A DNA stretch of 47,038 bases. Origin: an uncultured Craurococcus sp. Its GTDB lineage: Bacteria > Pseudomonadota > Alphaproteobacteria > Acetobacterales > Acetobacteraceae. The notes under the pieces are model-generated. The model was not told the origin of the DNA. It worked only from the letters and a program-made list of their open reading frames with translations, and did no database searches. Positions 41,877 through 47,038 of the stretch are shown here, piece by piece. The position numbers and the translations under genes are program-made. Position 1 is the stretch's first letter; each line of letters begins with the position of its first letter. The stretch is from assembly GCA_902805545.1 (NCBI GenBank), contig CADCTD010000133.1:1-47038 (forward strand), in the 5' to 3' direction.

Positions 41877-42637
41877 CCCTCGGCGCCGGCCGTGTCCTGC
41901 TGCTGCTCGGCCTGCTGCTGGCCTGCCCGCCCTGGGCGCGGGCCGGCGGCATGGCCTGCGACGCGCCGGCGGAACTGCTTGTTGCCAATGCGGCGCTGCC
42001 GGCGACGGCCCGGGCGGCGAGCGCGGGAAGCCTCCGGATCCTGATCGTCGGCAGCGCCTCCGTGCTCGGGCCGGGGACGAGCGGGCCGAGCGCTGCCTGG
42101 CCGGCGCGGCTGGAGACGCTGATCCGCGCCCGGGTGCCGCGGCTGCAGCTCGAGGTGGTGACGCGGGGGGCGCGCGGCCTCACCACGGCCGAGACCGGGG
42201 CGATCATCGCCGCCGAGCTGGCGCGGACGCCCTTCAACCTGGTGCTCTGGCAGACCGGCACGGCGGAGGCGGTCCGCGGCCTCGACCTCGATGAGATGGT
42301 GGAGCAGCTGAACGAGGGCCTCGCCCGGATCGTGGCGGCGGGGGCGGATGCGGTGCTGATGGACCAGCAATTCTCGCGCTTCGTCCGGGCCAATGCCAAT
42401 GTCGATGCCTATCGGGACGCGATGCTGCTGGCCGCGGCGGCGCATGGCGTGCCGGTGCTGCGCCGCTGGGAGCTGATGCAGGCCTGGGCGGATGCGGATA
42501 CCGTCGATGTCGAGCGCGCCGGGAAGCAGGAGCGGGTGGCGGCGACGGACAAGCTCAACGACTGCCTGGCGCAGGCGATGCATGCGCTGATCCGCGATGG
42601 CGTCGCGGAGGCTCAGGGGCGGCCGGGGCAACGCTAG
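41873..42637 (+). CDS. Secreted SGNH-fold protein with all catalytic residues replaced
   Basis: The 254-residue protein has a signal peptide (GRVLLLLGLLLACPPWARA) and is a paralogue of the protein at 39825-40565. Aligned blocks show loss of the active site: the nucleophile Ser is Ala62 in VGSASVLG, the oxyanion Asn of WQAGAN is Ala131 in WQTGTA, and the His of the Asp-x-x-His pair is Asn229 in TDKLND. The rest of the fold is well kept, so it is unlikely to be decaying DNA. It is coupled to the OpgC-like gene by ATGA. A non-catalytic role, such as binding the glycan acceptor or assisting the acyltransferase, is inferred. Confidence 0.85.
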   Translation: MTLGAGRVLLLLGLLLACPPWARAGGMACDAPAELLVANAALPATARAASAGSLRILIVGSASVLGPGTSGPSAAWPARLETLIRARVPRLQLEVVTRGARGLTTAETGAIIAAELARTPFNLVLWQTGTAEAVRGLDLDEMVEQLNEGLARIVAAGADAVLMDQQFSRFVRANANVDAYRDAMLLAAAAHGVPVLRRWELMQAWADADTVDVERAGKQERVAATDKLNDCLAQAMHALIRDGVAEAQGRPGQR

Positions 42638-42681
42638 AGCAAGCCCCGGACTGGATGATTTGCCCATCGAAACAACAGCTT

Positions 42682-42737
42682 GGGGCGCCGGCGACAGGCC
42701 GGCCCGGGCCTCCGATGGCCGGCCGGAGCGGCGCCCC
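42682..42737. repeat. Inverted repeat downstream of the pseudo-SGNH gene
   Basis: GGGGCGCCG (42682-42690) and CGGCGCCCC (42729-42737) pair over nine positions, and the enclosed DNA holds further GGCCGGCC self-complementary units. It is 45 bases after the SGNH stop and may end that transcript. No T run is seen. Confidence 0.5.
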
Positions 42738-42810
42738 GATGATGGCGCCCGCGTAACCTGCCCGCCCGGCCGAGCGAAGCGCCTTGATCCCAGGATACGA
42801 GGCCAGGCCG

Positions 42811-43305
42811 ATGGCGACGACGACCGACCGTGCAGGCACCGCTGCGATCCGGCCCGTGGTGAGGGGCGATCTGCCTGCGTTGGAATCGGTGATCGCCGCG
42901 GCCGGGCTTTTCCCGCCGGAGATGCTTGCCGGCATGCTCGAGGCCCATCTCCAGGGCGCGGCCGGCGAGGTGTGGCTGACCGCGCTCGAGGGGGCGGCGG
43001 TCGTCTATGCCGCGCCGGAGCGCATGACGGAGGGGACCTGGAACATGCTGCTGATCGCGGTCCATCCCGACCGGCAGCGGGCCGGGCTCGGCGCGGCGCT
43101 GGTCGCCGCGGCGGAGCGGGCGGTGGCGGCGCGGGGCGGGCGGCTGCTCCTGGTCGAGACCTCAAGCCTGCCGGATTTCGAGGGCGCCCGTGCCTTCTAC
43201 CGCGGCCAGGGCTACGAGCGGGAGGCGCTGATCCGCGACTTCTACCAGGCCGGCGAGGACAAGGTCGTGTTCCGGAAGACGCTCGCCCAGCCGGCCCCGG
43301 ACTGA
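42811..43305 (+). CDS. GNAT-family N-acetyltransferase
   Basis: From ATG 42811 the 164-residue protein has the GNAT fold: beta-strand IRPVVRGDLPALE, the acetyl-CoA motif A in AVHPDRQRAGLGAAL (RxxGxG/A type) and the C-terminal FYRGQGYERE. It transfers an acetyl group from acetyl-CoA to an amine; the substrate cannot be told. Upstream in-frame TTG and ATG codons (42784, 42787 region) have no better ribosome site. It lies between the OpgC/SGNH group and glcF. Confidence 0.88.
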   Translation: MATTTDRAGTAAIRPVVRGDLPALESVIAAAGLFPPEMLAGMLEAHLQGAAGEVWLTALEGAAVVYAAPERMTEGTWNMLLIAVHPDRQRAGLGAALVAAAERAVAARGGRLLLVETSSLPDFEGARAFYRGQGYEREALIRDFYQAGEDKVVFRKTLAQPAPD

Positions 43306-43456
43306 CGCCGGCGGGCCGGACGGTGCTGCTTCGCGCCCCAGCGAGCGGCGCACCGGCCCGGCGCTTCGCCAGCGCGCCCCGCACGGCACCGCGACGGGTG
43401 TCGGGCCGGGCCTCATGCCCTATTCGCCGGGGCTGGCGGCAGCCTATATTCGGGTG

Positions 43457-44767
43457 ATGCAAACCAATTTCTCGCCGGAGCAGTTGCGGGACCCGGATAC
43501 CCGGGAGAGCAACGGCATCCTCCGCACCTGCGTCCATTGCGGCTTCTGCACCGCCACCTGCCCGACCTTCCTGCTGCTGGGCGACGAGCTCGACAGCCCG
43601 CGGGGGCGCATCTACCTGATCAAGGACATGCTGGAGGGCGGCAAGCCGGCGACGGAGGAGGTGGTGCGGCATGTCGACCGCTGCCTCTCCTGCCTGTCCT
43701 GCATGACGACCTGCCCGTCCGGCGTGCACTACATGCACCTGGTCGACCATGCGCGGCGCTACATCGAGGAGACTTATGACCGGCCCTGGCATGAGCGGGC
43801 GCTGCGGCGGGTGCTCAGCGGGGTGCTGCCCTATCCAAAGCGGTTCCGGGCGGCGCTGACCGGGGCGCGGCTGGGGCGGGGCGTCGCGGGGCTGATCCCG
43901 GGGCGGCACGTGCTGGCGCAGCGGCTGCGGGCGATGCTGCGGCTGGCGCCGGGCGCGCTGCCGCCGCCGAGCCCGATGCAGGCGCCGCAGGTGCATCGCG
44001 CGGTCGGCGAGCGGCGCGGGCGCGTCGCGCTGCTGACGGGCTGCGCGCAGCAGGTGCTCGCCCCGTCCATCAACGAGGCGACGATCCGCCTGCTAACGCG
44101 GATGGGTATCGAGGTGGTCATCACCCGGGAGCAGGGCTGCTGCGGCGCGCTCGACCACCACATGGGCCAGCACGACCCGGCGATGCGGCTGGTGCGGGCC
44201 AATATCGCGGCCTGGGGCCGGGAGATCGACGGCGAGGGGCTGGACGGCATCGTCATCAACACCTCCGGCTGCGGGACGACGGTGAAGGACTACGGCTTCA
44301 TGTTCCGCGAGGAAAAGGAGGCGGAGCGGGCGGCGGAGGTCGCTGCGCTCGCCATGGATGTCTCCGAGGCGCTGGTGAAGTTCGGCTACGCGCCGAGCCG
44401 GGAGGCGCCTGGGCTGACCGTCGCCTATCACGCGGCCTGCTCGCTGCAGCATGGGCAGCGGGTGACGGCGGCGCCGAAGCAGCTGCTGGCGCGGGCGGGG
44501 TTCACGGTGCGCGAGCCCGCCGAGCCGCATATCTGCTGCGGCAGTGCGGGCACCTACAACCTGCTGCAGCCGGAGATCGCGGCGCAGCTCCGCGAGCGGA
44601 AGCTCGGCAATCTCGACCGGACGGGCGCGGACCTGATCGCGGCGGGGAATATCGGCTGCCTGACGCAGCTGGCCGGGGAGCGGATGCCGGTCGTCCATAC
44701 CGTCGAGCTGCTGGACTGGATGGCGGGCGGGCCGGCGCCGCCGGCGGTGGCACAGCGCGCCGCGTGA
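43457..44767 (+). CDS. glcF: Glycolate oxidase iron-sulfur subunit GlcF
   Basis: From ATG 43457 the 436-residue protein has two 4Fe-4S clusters in its N-terminal part: CVHCGFCTATCP (Cys25, 28, 31, 35) and CLSCLSCMTTCP. The C-terminal part has the paired CCG domains (GCCGALDHHMG, HAACSLQHGQ, ICCGSAGTYNLLQP). It carries electrons from GlcD/GlcE flavin to the quinone pool. The stop overlaps the next gene (GTGA). Its separation from glcDE by the OpgC/SGNH/GNAT genes is unusual, since glcDEF is normally one operon; it must have its own promoter in 43306-43456 or be read through. Confidence 0.94.
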   Translation: MQTNFSPEQLRDPDTRESNGILRTCVHCGFCTATCPTFLLLGDELDSPRGRIYLIKDMLEGGKPATEEVVRHVDRCLSCLSCMTTCPSGVHYMHLVDHARRYIEETYDRPWHERALRRVLSGVLPYPKRFRAALTGARLGRGVAGLIPGRHVLAQRLRAMLRLAPGALPPPSPMQAPQVHRAVGERRGRVALLTGCAQQVLAPSINEATIRLLTRMGIEVVITREQGCCGALDHHMGQHDPAMRLVRANIAAWGREIDGEGLDGIVINTSGCGTTVKDYGFMFREEKEAERAAEVAALAMDVSEALVKFGYAPSREAPGLTVAYHAACSLQHGQRVTAAPKQLLARAGFTVREPAEPHICCGSAGTYNLLQPEIAAQLRERKLGNLDRTGADLIAAGNIGCLTQLAGERMPVVHTVELLDWMAGGPAPPAVAQRAA

Positions 44768-44988
44768 TCCCGGCGCGCTACGGGCCGCTGCTCTTCCCGC
44801 TGGTCATGACATTCTTCATGGCCGGCGTGGTCTCGCTGCTGCTCACCGTCGTCAATCTCGGGCTGCCGCCGGGCTTCCTGCTGCTCTGGCTGGTGAACTG
44901 GGCGCTGGCCTGGTCCTTCGCCTTCCCCGCCGCCCTGCTGGCGATCCCCGCGGCGCGGCGGATCGTCGGCTGGCTGACGGCGGGGTGA
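44764..44988 (+). CDS. DUF2798 two-helix membrane protein
   Basis: The 74-residue protein starts at GTG 44764, which overlaps the glcF stop. Two hydrophobic helices (about 10-30 and 38-62) and the segments LVMTFFMAG and WALAWSFAFPAALL fit the DUF2798 family of small membrane proteins. Its function is unknown. The translational coupling to glcF suggests a minor role at the membrane next to glycolate oxidase, but genome-wide the family occurs in many settings. Confidence 0.85.
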   Translation: MIPARYGPLLFPLVMTFFMAGVVSLLLTVVNLGLPPGFLLLWLVNWALAWSFAFPAALLAIPAARRIVGWLTAG

Positions 44989-44991
44989 GCG

Positions 44992-46065
44992 TCAGGCGAC
45001 CGTGTCGGCCATCTTCGCGCCGCGCTCGCCGATCGGGCGCTCCGGGCCGCTCGTGGTGTCGCGGGCGGTCTGGTGCTCCATCTCCGCGTCCAGCTCGGCC
45101 CCCACCAGCACCACGGTGGAGGAGAGCCAGATCCAGGTCATGAAGCCGATCACCGCGCCGAGCGAGCCGTAGGTCTCGTTGTAGTTGCCGAAATTCGAGA
45201 CGTAGTAGGAGAAGCCGCTCGAGACGGCGACGAAGCCGATGGCGGCGGCGGCGCTCCCCCAGCTTACCCAGCGCCATTGGGCGCGGTCGCGGCTCGGCCC
45301 GAAGCGGTAGATGAAGGCGAGGAAGAGGCCGATCGTCGCCAGCAGCACCGGCCAGCGGCCGAGGCCGAGCAGCGTCGCCAGCGGGCCCTCGATGCCGAGG
45401 AAGCGCAGCGCCACCGGCAGCACGACGACGCTCGCCATCGCCAGCAGGATGAAGAGGATGCCGGTCAGGGTGAAGGCGAGCGTCACCGCGGTGCGCCGGA
45501 GGAAGCTGCGGCGCTCCTTCTCCGAGTAGACGACGTTCAGCGCGTCGACGAGCGCCTTCATCGCCTGGTTGGCCGACCAGAGCGAGGTGGCGAGGCCGAT
45601 CGCCGCGCCGATGCCGAGGCTGGCGCCGCCCTTGGAGACGATGCGGCGCACCTGCTCATCGATGATCTGCATGCCACCTTCGGGGACGATGCCGGCGACG
45701 TTGCGGAGGTGGCCGCCGATGGTCGCCGGGTCGGCGAAGAGGCCGTAGATCGAGATCATCGCGCCGATCGCGGGGAAGAGGGCGAGCAGGCTGAAGAAGG
45801 TGATGCCGGCGGCCTCGGTCAGTACGCGGTCCTCGGAGATCTGGGTGGCGGTGCGCTTCACGATGTCCCACCAGCCACGGGCGGGGATCTCGGTGGGGTG
45901 GGCGGCGAGGCGGCCGCGGTCATCGGCCGGGGCGGCGGGCGCACCGGGGCGGCGTGCACGCTCGGGCCGGCCCTGCTGGCGGCTGCCGGAGAAGAGCAGG
46001 GCGGCGCCGGCGGCCAGGGCGATGGCGGTGGCGAGGAGGGCGTTGGGTTGCGAGTCGGACCGCAT
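44992..46065 (-). CDS. YihY/virulence factor BrkB family membrane protein
   Basis: From ATG 46065 the 357-residue protein has an N-terminal hydrophobic segment, a Pro/Arg-rich linker, and the YihY core starting at GWWDIVKRTATQISED. Six membrane helices follow, with LTEAAGITFFSLLALFPAIGA, SKGGASLGIGAAIGLATSLWSAN and LGAVIGFMTWIWLSSTVVLVGAELDAE recognisable. The family is often annotated as putative RNase BN/BrkB, but its biochemical role is unsettled; transport or envelope functions are discussed. It converges closely with the DUF2798 gene (three bases between stops). Confidence 0.9.
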   Translation of the reverse strand: MRSDSQPNALLATAIALAAGAALLFSGSRQQGRPERARRPGAPAAPADDRGRLAAHPTEIPARGWWDIVKRTATQISEDRVLTEAAGITFFSLLALFPAIGAMISIYGLFADPATIGGHLRNVAGIVPEGGMQIIDEQVRRIVSKGGASLGIGAAIGLATSLWSANQAMKALVDALNVVYSEKERRSFLRRTAVTLAFTLTGILFILLAMASVVVLPVALRFLGIEGPLATLLGLGRWPVLLATIGLFLAFIYRFGPSRDRAQWRWVSWGSAAAAIGFVAVSSGFSYYVSNFGNYNETYGSLGAVIGFMTWIWLSSTVVLVGAELDAEMEHQTARDTTSGPERPIGERGAKMADTVA

Positions 46066-46206
46066 GCTCGGCTCTCCACTGAAACGGGATTCGCCTTCGC
46101 CAACGCACCGATGGCGCTCGGGTGCCCGCTTGGGAGCCCGGTGCATCGATAATTGCATCGAGGGCGAATCCGGCGCCTGCTGCGGGGACGGATCGGGAGG
46201 ACCCAC

Positions 46207-47038
46207 ATGATGCGACGCCGAGGGCTGCTGGCCGCGCCATGGCTCGCCGCGAAGCCGGCCGGGGCGCAGGGCGCCTGGCCGGAGCGGCCGGTCAGCCTGG
46301 TTGTGCCCTTCCTCGCCGGCGGCTCGACCGACATCGCGGCGCGGATCATGGCGGAGCGGATGGCGCCGCTGCTCGGGCCGGGGGCCCGAATCATCGTCGA
46401 GAACCGGGCGGGAGCGGGGGGCTCGGTCGGGGCGGAGTGGGTGCGGCATCGCGCGGCGGACGGCCATACGCTGCTGCTCGCCAGCGCCTCGGCGCTCGGG
46501 ACCAATCCGGCGGCGATGCCGGAGCAGACGCCCTATGACCCGGTCGAGGACTTCACCCCGGTCGCGCTGATCGGCGGCGGGCCGATGGTGCTGGTGGTGC
46601 CGGCCGCCTCGCCCTTCCGCGAGGTGCGGTCGCTGCTGGAGGCCGTGCGGGCGAGGCCGGGGCAGATGACCTGGGCGACCTCGGGGGCGGGGGGCATCGG
46701 CCACCTGACGGGGGAGTATCTCAAGCTCCGGGCCGGCGGGCTCCGGGCGGAGCATGTGCCCTATCGCGGCGGCTCGGCGGTGATGGAGGCGCTGGCGAAG
46801 GGGGAGGTCGACTATTCGCTCGAGGTGCTGGCCTCCGTGGCGGCGCATCTGCGCGACGGGCTCTCGCGCGGGCTGGCGGTGAGTTCGCTCGCGCGGCATC
46901 CGCTCTTCCCCGCCATCCCGACGCTCGACGAGAGCGGGCTGCCGGGCTACGAGATCACGACCTGGAACGTGCTGGTGGGGCCGCGCGGCCTGCCGGAGCC
47001 GGTCGTGGCGCGGCTTGCGGCAGCGGCGGGCGCGGTGC
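46207..47038 (+). CDS. Bug/TctC-family periplasmic receptor (3' truncated)
   Basis: The frame runs from ATG 46207 (GGGAGG upstream; a second ATG at 46210) to the window edge, giving the first 277 residues of a protein usually about 320 long. A signal peptide with MRRRGLL and GAQGAW is followed by the Bug pattern PERPVSLVVPFLAGGSTD, VENRAGAGGSVGA, the central VPYRGGSAVMEAL and the final IPTLDESGLPGYE. Bug receptors bind small carboxylates for tripartite tricarboxylate transporters; most are orphans in this family of bacteria. No TctAB gene is seen in the window. Confidence 0.93.
   Translation, partial: MMRRRGLLAAPWLAAKPAGAQGAWPERPVSLVVPFLAGGSTDIAARIMAERMAPLLGPGARIIVENRAGAGGSVGAEWVRHRAADGHTLLLASASALGTNPAAMPEQTPYDPVEDFTPVALIGGGPMVLVVPAASPFREVRSLLEAVRARPGQMTWATSGAGGIGHLTGEYLKLRAGGLRAEHVPYRGGSAVMEALAKGEVDYSLEVLASVAAHLRDGLSRGLAVSSLARHPLFPAIPTLDESGLPGYEITTWNVLVGPRGLPEPVVARLAAAAGAV

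Overview
This window looks like a chromosomal segment of a very GC-rich alphaproteobacterium, most likely Acetobacteraceae of the Roseomonas type. Supporting signs are the GC content (by eye around 70 percent), the dense catabolic gene content (CaiB-type CoA-transferases, acyl-CoA dehydrogenases, hydantoinase/oxoprolinase genes, a Bug-type solute receptor), a 41-residue alphaproteobacterial bL36, and a small RNA resembling the alphaproteobacterial MmgR family. I see no IS element, integrase, phage gene or CRISPR array. The genus is inferred.

Layout. (1) 1-5936: a leftward cluster with a histidine kinase whose membrane domain matches plant ethylene receptors, a single-domain response regulator, a lipoprotein of the penicillin acylase family and a GH3-family acyl-acid adenylase. 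(2) 6157-8454: a fused two-module iron-type ABC permease and a flavin-reductase-like protein, leftward. (3) 8578-14538: a chemotaxis receptor, a metallo-beta-lactamase-fold hydrolase, a DUF35/thiolase pair, tRNA-Val(GAC) and an N-formylglutamate amidohydrolase. (4) 14557-17597: an MmgR-like sRNA and a leftward CoA-transferase / unknown / acyl-CoA dehydrogenase operon, with a LysR gene divergent at 17734. (5) 18653-28876: a TPP enzyme / membrane protein / D-aminoacylase operon, a rightward solute-binding protein, and a tightly overlapped amidohydrolase-oxoprolinase operon. (6) 28932-32358: an atypical SDR, a D-2-hydroxyacid dehydrogenase and a PAS-EAL protein. (7) 32439-34811: ahpD-ahpC with divergent oxyR, followed by a probable 3-sulfinopropanoyl-CoA desulfinase and rpmJ. 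(8) 36818-44988: glycolate oxidase genes glcD-glcE and glcF, separated by an OpgC acyltransferase, two SGNH proteins (one with its catalytic residues lost) and a GNAT. (9) 44992-47038: a YihY/BrkB membrane protein and the 5' part of a Bug-type receptor.

How the genes work together. Much of the window concerns amide and CoA-thioester catabolism: hydantoin/oxoproline-type hydrolases, a D-aminoacylase, a formylglutamate hydrolase, acyl-CoA dehydrogenases and CoA-transferase. Peroxide defence forms an oxyR | ahpC-ahpD unit arranged as in mycobacteria. The most unusual parts are the ethylene-receptor-like two-component genes beside GH3 and an Ntn-hydrolase, the desulfinase candidate, and the OpgC/SGNH/pseudo-SGNH module set between glcE and glcF. 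Functional links inside these groups are inferred from gene order.
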